DNA from: an uncultured Myxococcales bacterium
GTDB lineage: Bacteria > Myxococcota_A > UBA9042
Assembly: GCA_903929795.1 (NCBI GenBank)
Contig: CAIYWC010000066.1
Span: 1-57,127 of the forward strand
DNA: 57,127 bases
Reading direction: 5' to 3'
Part shown: in pieces, positions 26,342 through 34,840 of the stretch
How positions within the stretch are numbered: the stretch's first letter is position 1
Layout: every line of letters starts with the position of its first letter
Made by a program: the position numbers and the translations under genes
Notes under the pieces: generated by a model
Seen by the model: the letters and a program-made list of their open reading frames with translations, nothing else
The model's database searches: none
Told to the model about the DNA's origin: nothing

Positions 26342-26371
26342 ACGATACGGCATTACGCGGTGGTTGGGCAA
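26342..26371 (-). promoter_or_regulatory. Putative promoter of the PNGase-like/SDR operon
   Basis: On the minus strand TTGCCC (26371-26366), an 18-bp spacer, then TATCGT (26347-26342). Its -35 shares bases with the -35 of the opposite promoter at 26364-26392. Confidence 0.4.
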
Positions 26372-26392
26372 ACGCGAATTGCCCGGTAGCAT
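26364..26392 (+). promoter_or_regulatory. Putative promoter of the membrane protein gene at 26497, with operator-like repeat
   Basis: TTGGGC (26364-26369), a 17-bp spacer, then TAGCAT (26387-26392). A perfect inverted repeat GGGCAA (26366-26371) / TTGCCC (26379-26384) covers the -35 and spacer, and its left arm is also the -35 of the divergent promoter. Confidence 0.4.
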
Positions 26393-26496
26393 AGCGGCGA
26401 GGACGCAGGTCCGGCCCGGCCCGCGACCCAAGGTAGTGTTCGTAGATTCGAGTTTTTTGCCGCGCGGTCGGCCGTCGTTTTCCCGGAGTTCATCGC

Positions 26497-28182
26497 ATGG
26501 CCAAGGCAAAACCAAACCAGAACACGCGGTTGCGGGCCGTCGCCGTGCCGCCGTCTCCGCGCCCCGCGCCGCCGACGCGCCGCGAGTGGGCGAGCGCGCT
26601 GGTGCTGCTGCTGGGCGCGTTCGCGTTCTACCACCGCATCGAGGTGTTTTCGGCGCTGGACATGCAGATCGGCGGTGGCGCCGATCCCCGGCTGATCCAC
26701 GCGATTTGTGAGCACTGGCTGCAGGTTTTTCGCGGCCAAGCCGACATCGCCTCGCCGCATTTTTTCTATCCGCAGCAAGGCACGCTCGGCTACACGGACG
26801 CGATGCTGGGCCAGGGCGCGCTGTACGCGCTGGCGCGGGGCCTGGGCCTCGAGATGTTTCGCGCCTACAACTTCATGCTGACGGCGACCGATGCGCTGAA
26901 CGCCGCGGTCATGCTGGCTTTTTTGCACCTTGGGCTGCGCGTGCGGCTGCCGGCGGCGGCGTTCGGCGCGGTGCTGCTCGCCTTCAACAGCGCCAAGCTG
27001 GCGCAGATCGGCCACGCGCAGCTGGAGCTGCTGTTCGCGCTGCCGCTGGCGCTGTGGGCGCTGACGGATCTGGCGCGCCGTCCGGCTTTTTCCTGGGTCT
27101 CGCTGGCGCTGGGCGCGGCGTTTGGCGGCTGCGTCGCGCTGGAGATCTGGAGCAGCTTCTACAACGGCTGGTTTTTCTGCTTTTGGCTGCTCATCGCCGG
27201 GCTGCTGGCGCTGGCGCAGCGCGAGACCCGTGGCGCCATGCTGACCGCGCTGCGCCACCACTGGCCAGCGATTCCGGTGGCGCTCGCGGTGCTGTACAAG
27301 TGTCTGAAACCTTTTGCGAACATCTATCAGCCGGTTGCGGAACAGCTGGGTTGGCGCAGCTATGAGGAGGTCATGGCGATGCTGCCGCAGCCGCTGTCGT
27401 ATTTCAGCATGGGCGACGGCGCGCTTGTGTGGGGCTGGTTGCCCAAGACTTTTCCGCAGTTCGACGCGCTGCCGACGCCGTGGGAACACCGGATGGGCAT
27501 CGGGCTCCTGCCGTGGCTGGCGGTCCTTGTCGCGCTCGCGCTCGGCATCCGGGCGATCGCCCGCCAGCAAGCCAAGCCGCTGGACCGCTGGCTGGTCCTG
27601 CTGGTGGTTTCCGCGCTGGTGCTCTTGCTGCTGCCGATTCGTCTGGGCGACGCGTCGCTCTGGCGCTGGTTCTACGACAACTTTCCCGGCGCGCGCGCAA
27701 TGCGTTCCGTCACGCGCGTGATCCTGGTTGCCATGCTGCCGATGGCGATTGCGGCGGCGCTGCTGGTGGATCGGCTGCGCGCGGGCGCGAGCGCGAGCGC
27801 ACACGCACGGCTGTGGACCGGCCTGCTGGCAGTTGCCGTCCTGTTCGCGACGGTCGAGCAGGGCCGGAGCGTACCGGGGCATATTCCGGCCGAGGAGCGG
27901 TCGCGGATCGCCGAGATCGCCGCGCAGATCGACCCGCAGCGCTGCACGGCATTCTTCGTGCGCACGTCCACAACCGGCCCGGAGTCCGAGATCGACCTCC
28001 AGACGATGGCGATGCTCGCGGCAATGCAGACCGGCGTGCCGACGCTCAACGGCTACAGCGGCAAGTACCCGTACGGCTGGGACCTGGAAAAGATGCGCGC
28101 GCCGGGCTATCTGGACCGCGTGCGCGAATGGCGGATTCGGTCAGGCCTGCGGACGCCGGTCTGCGTCGCGTGGGTGCGCTAG
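26497..28182 (+). CDS. Multi-pass membrane protein, GT-C-like
   Basis: 561 residues with about 11-12 membrane segments after a basic, Pro-rich cytoplasmic tail of about 30 residues. GGAG lies 9 nt before the ATG. The first loop has ADPRLIHAICEHW followed by HFFYPQQGTLGYTDAML, a pattern seen in uncharacterised GT-C/YfhO-like membrane proteins. The last 100 residues form a soluble domain with conserved-looking STTGPESEIDLQTMAM and GVPTLNGYSGKYPYGW, the latter typical of this group's periplasmic C-terminal domain. Probably a lipid-linked sugar transferase; the donor and acceptor are unknown. Divergent from the PNGase-like gene. Confidence 0.75.
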   Translation: MAKAKPNQNTRLRAVAVPPSPRPAPPTRREWASALVLLLGAFAFYHRIEVFSALDMQIGGGADPRLIHAICEHWLQVFRGQADIASPHFFYPQQGTLGYTDAMLGQGALYALARGLGLEMFRAYNFMLTATDALNAAVMLAFLHLGLRVRLPAAAFGAVLLAFNSAKLAQIGHAQLELLFALPLALWALTDLARRPAFSWVSLALGAAFGGCVALEIWSSFYNGWFFCFWLLIAGLLALAQRETRGAMLTALRHHWPAIPVALAVLYKCLKPFANIYQPVAEQLGWRSYEEVMAMLPQPLSYFSMGDGALVWGWLPKTFPQFDALPTPWEHRMGIGLLPWLAVLVALALGIRAIARQQAKPLDRWLVLLVVSALVLLLLPIRLGDASLWRWFYDNFPGARAMRSVTRVILVAMLPMAIAAALLVDRLRAGASASAHARLWTGLLAVAVLFATVEQGRSVPGHIPAEERSRIAEIAAQIDPQRCTAFFVRTSTTGPESEIDLQTMAMLAAMQTGVPTLNGYSGKYPYGWDLEKMRAPGYLDRVREWRIRSGLRTPVCVAWVR

Positions 28183-28230
28183 CGCGAAGCGTGATTCTCG
28201 CGGCGAGCGGCACAGCGCGGCCGGCACTCC

Positions 28231-28358
28231 AACCGACGTTCGAGATCAAGCGTCCGTCATCGGCGGCGTGCCACCGGAGGGCACGCTCACGGTTCCAGTC
28301 CGAAATGCAACAGGTCTGACCGGAAAAGCTGGGTGTTGGAAATCGGTCAGCCTGTCTA
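28231..28358 (+). repeat. Structured intergenic repeat, copy 3
   Basis: Same orientation as copy 2 and by eye roughly 80% identical to it. Hairpin 1 is a perfect 7-bp GCGTGCC (265-271) / GGCACGC (279-285), which differs from copy 2 but still pairs. Hairpin 2 is CTGACCG (316-322) / CGGTCAG (344-350). Lies between convergent genes and ends on the stop codon of the lipase gene. Confidence 0.8.
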
Positions 28359-31300
28359 AGGCGCGGTCTGCCCCAGCGGCAGGTCCCACTCGGCGCGCAG
28401 GTTTTTGTCGGCGACGCACGCCGGATCGCCCCAGCACGGGTCCTCCGTCACTTTGGTCGCCAGCGAGTGCAGGTAGGTCGCGATCAGGTTGCGGTGGTAC
28501 TGCGTGTACGTGCCGTTGTAGCCATCCACCGCGGGAAAGCTGTCCTTGTCCGGCGAGGCGATGTACGCGTGGTTGCCATGCACGTCCGCCAGACACAGCG
28601 CGGACAGCGCATTGCCCAACGGCCCGGCTGCCGTCAGCTGCGACGGCACGATGCTGCACAGCCCCGTGCCCTTGCCGCCTTCAGGCCGCGCCGGGTTCAG
28701 CAGCACCGGCGGCACATCCTTTCCGACCAAAATACCCAATGAAATCATAGACTCCGTCCACGCGCGGTAGGGCGCCGCCGCCTCGGTCTGGACCGCAAAC
28801 GGCGCGTTGAACGCCTGCGCCGGATCCGCGCCCCGGCCCATCAGGCCAATCGACCGGGCCAGCGCCAGGCCTTGCGAAAAAACCACCGTGCTGTCGCCAA
28901 TCGCCAGCATCATTAGCAGGTTGGTCACCGGCCATTCCGGCTGACGGCCCGGCAGGGGGTCAAACAGCACGCGGTCGGCCACCGTGATCGCGTCCGCGCC
29001 TTCAAGCACGTTCGCCGCGATCTGGACAAACTTGCGAAAATCCGGAGTGTTGCGTGGCTTGGCCGTGCCTTCGTACGGCGTGATCAGCCGCGCGTGGCTG
29101 ACGGTATTGCCGTCCGCACCGACGACGTCCAGCAGCAGCTCGTCGCCGATATCCGCGCTGATCGCCACGGTAAACCCGCCATCTGCCTCGACTTTACCTT
29201 CCGCGTAGGTTCCCGCCGTCGTGTCCTGGATGCGCACCTTGGCGCCGACCGGCGCGAGGATCTCGCCGCGCGTGCCCGGGCCGCCGTCCGCCTGCACCGG
29301 ATACGTCACGCTGACGTCCACCGGCGCGTCGACGCACACGCCGCCATGGTTCCAGTCGCGGTAGGTCGAAAACGTGTCCCGCGAGCAGTTGTTCGAGTCG
29401 TCGTTGATCGACAATCGTGCGAAATGATTGCCGTTCGCGTCGACTGGCATCGGACAGCCGACGACCATGATGCCGGTGATCTTCGCCATCAGCGGACCCG
29501 CGACTTCGGACAGGTCCGTGCGCAGGAACACGTCTGCCAAGCCAGCGCCCGGCACGTCCGGCGCCGCGGCGACGATGTACGGCTCCAGCGGCGCGGTCAG
29601 CGTCGTGTGGACAGCGCCGAGCGAGATGCCCATCATGAAGTACGGCTGCGGCTGCAACCGCGCGGAACCATCGGGGTTTACGCTCTTGGACGGGTACGTT
29701 TTGCCGTCCGTGCCTACCATGAACTCACCGCCGATATCCAGCACGCCGTCGCAGTTGAAGTCACCCGCCAGCAAGCTCGGCATCAGCTCCGCCGCGCTCG
29801 CGTGCGCGGGATCCTTGGGCGGAACCGGCACTTTCGCCTGGGACAGCCCGCGCAGCATCCGCACGGCCGTCAGGTAATCCAGCGCAGTCTGGCGAATCGA
29901 GTCGCGCAGGCGAAACGCGTTAGGCGAAAAATAGCCTTCGTCGTTGGTGATCTGGCAGTCGCCGTTGTCGTCAAACGCCCGGCCTTTCACCGCCAATTCC
30001 GCGATAAACCCGTTTGTTTCCATGGCCTTGAACGCGTCAGCATCGGACATGGACGGCGGAAACTGCGTGTCCGCGTTCGGGAAGATCAGCGAGCCCACCA
30101 GCTGGCGCACCAACCCGACGTTTTGTCCGAGGAAGTCCAATGCGCTCGTGAAGATCGGCCCGTGGCCCACGGCGTCAATCGAGAACGTCGCGATCCCCGA
30201 CTGCGCGAAGCGGTCCGCCATCAGCAGCGCCTCAATACGGCTCGACCCCGCGGCGTGCGCGTAGACAAGCACCGGGAACGGCGGCTTGTGGTACTGCGTC
30301 GTCTTGGGAACCACCAGCAAAAACGGCACCTTCTGCGTCTTGACCGCCTGCGCCATCGTCACGCTGCCGTCCGGCTGCAGCTGGCCGACGGTGCCCGCCA
30401 GCTTGTCCAGCAGCCAGACGTGATCCGGCGTGTTGCGCAAATCCGGCGTCTCCAGCTCGCCAAACAGCGCGTAATCGCCGTAGTTGAACGCATCCGCGAC
30501 GCCGGGCTGCACGGCGTTGATGAGCCCAATCATCCGGCTGATGAATTCGCCCTGGAGCACGTAATCGTGATCCCACGCCACGGTCGGATACGGATTCTCC
30601 GGCGGGTAGGTGACGATGTTGCCGTCAAACGGAATGTCCATCTTGTCGATCGCAAACAGCGCGGAAGGCACCGCGGCGTTCAGCCAGCCAAACGGCCCGC
30701 TGCCGTACAACCCGTCGCGCAAGCTGCGAAACGTCCGCGACAGGTCGCCGGTCGTCAGCGTCCACGCGAACGCGATATCCTCAGGCTTGACGCCCATTTC
30801 CGCGAGGCTCGGCAGCGCGCGCGTGAGCGCCGCGGTCTGGCTGTCGTGGTTGACGATGTCGAACGGCGACTGGATCGGACCGTACCGGCCATCGTGGTCC
30901 CAGCCCTTGAGCTTCTTGGTCAAGACGACCGCGTACTGCGCGCCGGTCTGCAGCGGCACAATCGGCCGGATATCCAGCGTGTGCGTCGAAACCTCGTAGT
31001 GATACACCCACTTATCCGGCGTGCCGTCGCCGTTCAGGTCGACCATGTTGTCCGGCGGCATGACAAAGCTTGTGAAATCGGCCAGTGGGTCGCGCGGGAA
31101 CGACCGGCGCGGATCGGCGTGGTGCGGGAACCAGCCGCGGCCGAGATCCAGCGGCAGCCGCTCACCAAAACGTTTGGATTCCGGAGAAATATTGATGACA
31201 TAGAGCGCGTCGTCCGTCACAGTCGAGACGTCCAGCGGCCCGTCGAAGGCCACCGTAATCGGCGAGAGGCCCGAGAACCCATCCAACTCCGCGAAATGCT

Positions 31301-31562
31301 GGCGATTGGCGCGATCGATGTTCGTCTCGCCCTGGGTCGAGGCGTTCACCCGCAGCGTCCCGTCGGCCAGCACTTTCAGCGCCAGATCATTGGGAAACGG
31401 CAGTTCCGGCTGCGGTGTTTTGAGCGGCTGCCAGACGATGACCGGCCCCGGCAGGCTGCGATCGGTGGCGGCAAGGCCCAAGGTCGGCTCGTCCTGACAG
31501 CCCAACGGCGCGGCGCACAGCAGCGCAAGCGCCCAGAGGCGCAGAAGCATGACGTATTTCAT
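28356..31562 (-). CDS. Large VolA-like lipase lipoprotein with calcium-type loops
   Basis: 1068 residues from ATG 31562. A signal with PLGC (Cys22) suggests a lipoprotein. The segment LPFPNDLALKVLADGTL (54-70) with GFSGLSPITVAF matches the N-terminal domain of bacterial virulence-factor lipases such as VolA. The alpha/beta-hydrolase part has VLVYAHAAG and the nucleophile elbow GISLG (Ser647). Three DxNxDG-type calcium loops lie at 175-180, 531-536 (last residue Cys) and 601-606. The C-terminal 380 residues carry an Ig-like region and a helical domain. Predicted outer-membrane lipase or lysophospholipase. Longer than VolA-type enzymes. Not coupled to the next gene. Confidence 0.82.
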   Translation of the reverse strand: MKYVMLLRLWALALLCAAPLGCQDEPTLGLAATDRSLPGPVIVWQPLKTPQPELPFPNDLALKVLADGTLRVNASTQGETNIDRANRQHFAELDGFSGLSPITVAFDGPLDVSTVTDDALYVINISPESKRFGERLPLDLGRGWFPHHADPRRSFPRDPLADFTSFVMPPDNMVDLNGDGTPDKWVYHYEVSTHTLDIRPIVPLQTGAQYAVVLTKKLKGWDHDGRYGPIQSPFDIVNHDSQTAALTRALPSLAEMGVKPEDIAFAWTLTTGDLSRTFRSLRDGLYGSGPFGWLNAAVPSALFAIDKMDIPFDGNIVTYPPENPYPTVAWDHDYVLQGEFISRMIGLINAVQPGVADAFNYGDYALFGELETPDLRNTPDHVWLLDKLAGTVGQLQPDGSVTMAQAVKTQKVPFLLVVPKTTQYHKPPFPVLVYAHAAGSSRIEALLMADRFAQSGIATFSIDAVGHGPIFTSALDFLGQNVGLVRQLVGSLIFPNADTQFPPSMSDADAFKAMETNGFIAELAVKGRAFDDNGDCQITNDEGYFSPNAFRLRDSIRQTALDYLTAVRMLRGLSQAKVPVPPKDPAHASAAELMPSLLAGDFNCDGVLDIGGEFMVGTDGKTYPSKSVNPDGSARLQPQPYFMMGISLGAVHTTLTAPLEPYIVAAAPDVPGAGLADVFLRTDLSEVAGPLMAKITGIMVVGCPMPVDANGNHFARLSINDDSNNCSRDTFSTYRDWNHGGVCVDAPVDVSVTYPVQADGGPGTRGEILAPVGAKVRIQDTTAGTYAEGKVEADGGFTVAISADIGDELLLDVVGADGNTVSHARLITPYEGTAKPRNTPDFRKFVQIAANVLEGADAITVADRVLFDPLPGRQPEWPVTNLLMMLAIGDSTVVFSQGLALARSIGLMGRGADPAQAFNAPFAVQTEAAAPYRAWTESMISLGILVGKDVPPVLLNPARPEGGKGTGLCSIVPSQLTAAGPLGNALSALCLADVHGNHAYIASPDKDSFPAVDGYNGTYTQYHRNLIATYLHSLATKVTEDPCWGDPACVADKNLRAEWDLPLGQTAP

Positions 31563-31599
31563 GGTCCCCAAGTCCCGGCGTCGCCGCCACCCGAGCATC

Positions 31600-31628
31600 A
31601 CTGTGCGCCGGCCCGGCGTCACCGTCAA
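31600..31628 (-). promoter_or_regulatory. Putative promoter of the lipase gene
   Basis: Minus strand: TTGACG (31628-31623), a 17-bp spacer, then CACAGT (31605-31600). Both hexamers and the spacing are identical to the promoter at 33537-33565, which serves another lipoprotein hydrolase. Confidence 0.45.
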
Positions 31629-31715
31629 CCCGCGCGCGCGCACCGGGCTTGCCGGCGTGCTCGGGAAGTGCTGGATATGCACAAGCCTTTGTCCACAAAG
31701 CTGTTTTGTGTTGCG

Positions 31716-33458
31716 CTACTTGCCAAATGCAAGCGTGATGCCCACCGTGACGGCATTGTCCTCCGGCCGGTAGCCCACCACGATCGGCACACCCTTGAAC
31801 TGCACACCGGCCTCCAGCCACGCGCCGCGCTCGTGGTTGCTCAGCCCGCCCGGGTTCTGCGAATCGTCGTAGCCATAGCGCGCGCCGCCGATCAGCGTCA
31901 CGTCCGACGACACCGGGTAGGCCGCCTGCACGTCGGTGACGTTGCCGCGAAGCGCGTCGCGCTGGAACATCGTCTTGCTCTGCGCGCGCACCATCAGCTT
32001 GCCCAGCTGCGCCTGGACCAGCAGATCCAGCTCCTGGCTGGGCACGTCGCCGCTGTAGGTGCGCTTGTAGTCGACCACGAACGCGTCGAAGGAATTCTTG
32101 TCGCGAAAGCCAAATTCCAGCGCGAGTTGCTGCAGCCTGTCGTCGGTCAGATCAAAAGTCGCCGACTCTTTTGCCGTAAAATCGCCCACTTGCTCTTGAG
32201 CCGATCCGGCCACCGTGCTCGGCCCGTGCTCGTGCAGCGCCGCGTCCAACGCGATTTTCAGGTCAGCTGGCGTCTGCAGCGTCGCGCCCGCCGTGACCGA
32301 CGCGCCGGCCTTTCCGTCATAGCCCGTCGTGCCGTGCACGTCACCGCTCAGCCCGTCCGGACCGGCGGCGAATTTGCGCAGCGCGCCTACGTCAATCGCC
32401 AGGTCGCCGCTGCCGACATCGTATTTGGCCTCCGCCGTGACGTTCTCCGTCGCGCTGCCGACCGTCACTTTCGCGTCGGCCAGCGTCGCCGGGTTGCTGC
32501 CGGATTGCCGCGTCTGCTGCACGCCCGCCGCCACGGTCAGCCCGTCGCCCTTGTATTCGCCGGCCGTTTTGACCACAAGCTTGTCGCCCTGCACCGTCGC
32601 ATCCGCCGTCAGCGACTTGTGCGTGTCGCCGACTTTCGCGCTCAGCGTCTGCGTATCTGCCTGACCCGATTCGCCTTTTTTGTAGGCATAGGTCAGCGAC
32701 GCCGTCGCATCCGCCTTTTTCCACGCCACGCCCAGCTGCGCACTCTTGACCGCGATGTCGCGCAGCCTGTTCAGGTTCACCCCGGCGTTCAGCGTCGTGT
32801 TCGCGCCCAGCTGGAATTTCTGCTGCAGCTCCGGGATCGACGCATTGCCCGCTACCGCACCTGCCGCCGCCAGCAGCGCCAGGCCGACGACCGCCGCCGG
32901 GTTGCCCTCGAACCACTGACTGACTTTCGCGGCAAAATCCTTGCCATCCGCGCTCTTGAGCCACGTCTCAGCCTCGCCCTTGGCCCAGTTCGCCAGCGCT
33001 CCCGCGCACTGCTTGACCGCATCGGCCTCGGACGCCTCGTCCATGATCTGCGCGCCGGCGACTGGCTTGATCGCCGCCACACCCGCCGCGGCCGCTGCAT
33101 CGAGCCCCTGACCACCGAGCGCCAGGATCTTGTCCGGCGCAAGCTCCGCCGCGACCAAGTCGTACAGCTTGCCGCCCAGCGCCGCGCCCAAAAGCGCTTG
33201 GTAGCTCGCCCGCGCCGCCGCAGCCCGCAGTTTCTCGGCAGCGGCGGAATCGGCAGCCGGTGCAACCGCTGCACGCCCGGCGGCATAATCGAGCGCGAGG
33301 GGATCCGCAGCTCCACCGCCGCCACCCGGGGCCACGGCCGCACGTGCCTGCGCGTAGCTCAGGCGCCCAAGCCCCGCGGAGTTTGCGGCGGCAGGCGCAC
33401 CAGCGGCAGGCGCCGGCGTGGCTTGTGGGACTGGGGACTTGGCAGCCTGTTGTACCAT
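31716..33458 (-). CDS. Signal-less beta-rich protein with twin YAxxRAAVAP motifs
   Basis: 580 residues from ATG 33458 (GGAG is only 2 nt away, so the start is not certain). There is no signal peptide: the first 70 residues are Ala/Pro/Gly-rich with two copies of YAxxRAAVAP (35-44 and 58-67). A helical part follows to about 250, including one Ala/Val/Gly-rich hydrophobic segment (about 230-250). The last 330 residues are alternating beta strands (ATASLTYAYKKG, LTADATVQGDKLVVKTAGEY, VTLIGGARYGYDD) ending in AVTVGITLAFGK. I do not recognise the family. The C-terminal half looks like a beta-barrel or pore, but without an export signal. Effector-like proteins loaded into contractile injection systems are a possible analogy; this is inference. 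Confidence 0.65.
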   Translation of the reverse strand: MVQQAAKSPVPQATPAPAAGAPAAANSAGLGRLSYAQARAAVAPGGGGGAADPLALDYAAGRAAVAPAADSAAAEKLRAAAARASYQALLGAALGGKLYDLVAAELAPDKILALGGQGLDAAAAAGVAAIKPVAGAQIMDEASEADAVKQCAGALANWAKGEAETWLKSADGKDFAAKVSQWFEGNPAAVVGLALLAAAGAVAGNASIPELQQKFQLGANTTLNAGVNLNRLRDIAVKSAQLGVAWKKADATASLTYAYKKGESGQADTQTLSAKVGDTHKSLTADATVQGDKLVVKTAGEYKGDGLTVAAGVQQTRQSGSNPATLADAKVTVGSATENVTAEAKYDVGSGDLAIDVGALRKFAAGPDGLSGDVHGTTGYDGKAGASVTAGATLQTPADLKIALDAALHEHGPSTVAGSAQEQVGDFTAKESATFDLTDDRLQQLALEFGFRDKNSFDAFVVDYKRTYSGDVPSQELDLLVQAQLGKLMVRAQSKTMFQRDALRGNVTDVQAAYPVSSDVTLIGGARYGYDDSQNPGGLSNHERGAWLEAGVQFKGVPIVVGYRPEDNAVTVGITLAFGK

Positions 33459-33536
33459 GGCTCCAGTGTCGAACGCGGCAGGCGGCGGGTCAAGGCGCGC
33501 GCGCAGCGTTGGGGCCACGCCACCCCATCGCGGCGG

Positions 33537-33565
33537 TTGACGGCGGCCGCGCCTGCGGGCACAGT
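33537..33565 (+). promoter_or_regulatory. Putative promoter of the lipoprotein hydrolase gene
   Basis: TTGACG (33537-33542), a 17-bp spacer, then CACAGT (33560-33565). The next start codon is at 33614, a leader of about 40 nt. Identical hexamers and spacing occur at 31600-31628 on the minus strand. Confidence 0.45.
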
Positions 33566-33613
33566 CGCGCGTCAGAGCAGGTGCGGAAGCCTGCGCGGTT
33601 CCGGGAGAAAAGG

Positions 33614-34837
33614 ATGATGCGGATTTCATTTGCGCGCACCTGCGCGGCGGTCGTTCTGTGTGCCAACGCCGCATGTGGCGCCAAGTCGACGGCGACCGAC
33701 GACGCTGCTGCCGCGGTTGACGACGCCGTGGCCGATGCTGCGACGGCAGACAGCGCGGCCGATACCGCGATCGACGCCGCTGCCGATGCCACGACCGTTG
33801 CGCCGTTGTCCTGGCCGGTGGGCCAAAGCGGGCCGTACGTGTGCGGCCTGCGCATCGTGCAGATGACGTACCAGCTCCCGGGCAGCTTGGGCGCGCGCAC
33901 AATTCCGCTGTACATCTGGTATCCGGCGACGCAAGCCGTGGGCGACCATCCGTCGTACATGGGCGCGTTTGACGACCCGAATTCCTGGCTGAACGCGCCG
34001 CTGGCACCGCCGGCGTATGCGGGCGGCTATCCGATCCTCGTACATTCCCATGGTTTTGAAGGCTTTTCCGGCAATTCTGCGACCTACATGTGCCACATTG
34101 CGACGCACGGCTGGGTCGCGCTGGTGCCGGAGGACGTGGGCAACACGCTCATCGACACGCCGTCGCCGCTGCCGCTGATGGACTGGCTGCACCGGCCGCT
34201 GGACATCACCGCCGCGCTCGATTGGGCCAAGACGCCGCCCGCGGGCGAGCCGCTGGCCGGCAAGCTGGACCTCGCGCACGTGGGCATGAGCGGCCACAGC
34301 TTTGGCAGCTACACGGTCTGGGCGATCGCCGGCGCCACTTTCGACCCTTCAGTCATCGCCGCCGGCTGCGCGACCGGGCGCTGGCCCGACTGCACGCCCG
34401 AGCTCATCGCCGCGTTCAACGCCAAGCTGTCCGACGACCGTCCGCTCACGTTCATCAGCCTCGCCGGCGACGGCGCCGATCTTTTGCCGCATCCCGGCCG
34501 CAACGTCGTCAAGCGCCCGTTTTTGCAGATGAATGGCACGCTCAACGACTCCGGCGAGACCCAGCTTTTTGCCGACGTGACCGGCGTCGACCTCACCTGG
34601 GTCGACGTGGAAGGCGGCTGCCACCAGCTGTACGGCCTCGGCAACAGCATCAACGGCGGCCCGGAATGCACCGCGCTGGGCGATCAAGCTGGCTTCGCGC
34701 TGGTCAAGCCGTGGTTTCTCAGCTGGCTGCGCTACCACGTGCTCGGCGACCGCGGCGCGGAAGTCACGGGCATCGTCACCGGCACGACGAGCGTGTCCCC
34801 GCTGGTGCATTTCCAGCACAAGTCGCCGCAGCCGTAA
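33614..34837 (+). CDS. Alpha/beta-hydrolase lipoprotein (PAF-acetylhydrolase/dienelactone-hydrolase type)
   Basis: 407 residues from ATG 33614, with GGGAG 6 nt upstream. A lipoprotein signal ends in NAAC (Cys21), followed by a linker of Ala, Asp and Thr to about residue 62. The hydrolase domain begins with IPLYIWYPA (97-105), has ILVHSHGFEGFSG (oxyanion region, 141-153), and the nucleophile elbow GHSFG (Ser229). A GGCHQLYG segment near residue 337 carries the likely catalytic His. Family members hydrolyse esters or short-chain lipids; the substrate is unknown. Convergent with the GH13 glucosidase, 3 nt apart. Confidence 0.82.
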   Translation: MMRISFARTCAAVVLCANAACGAKSTATDDAAAAVDDAVADAATADSAADTAIDAAADATTVAPLSWPVGQSGPYVCGLRIVQMTYQLPGSLGARTIPLYIWYPATQAVGDHPSYMGAFDDPNSWLNAPLAPPAYAGGYPILVHSHGFEGFSGNSATYMCHIATHGWVALVPEDVGNTLIDTPSPLPLMDWLHRPLDITAALDWAKTPPAGEPLAGKLDLAHVGMSGHSFGSYTVWAIAGATFDPSVIAAGCATGRWPDCTPELIAAFNAKLSDDRPLTFISLAGDGADLLPHPGRNVVKRPFLQMNGTLNDSGETQLFADVTGVDLTWVDVEGGCHQLYGLGNSINGGPECTALGDQAGFALVKPWFLSWLRYHVLGDRGAEVTGIVTGTTSVSPLVHFQHKSPQP

Positions 34838-34840
34838 CGC

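Noticed and set aside
29094..33617. A 1507-codon plus-strand open frame antisense to the lipase and the beta-rich protein
   Set aside because: Arg/His/Gln-rich composition typical of antisense frames in high-GC DNA; both minus-strand genes beneath it have clear family motifs.
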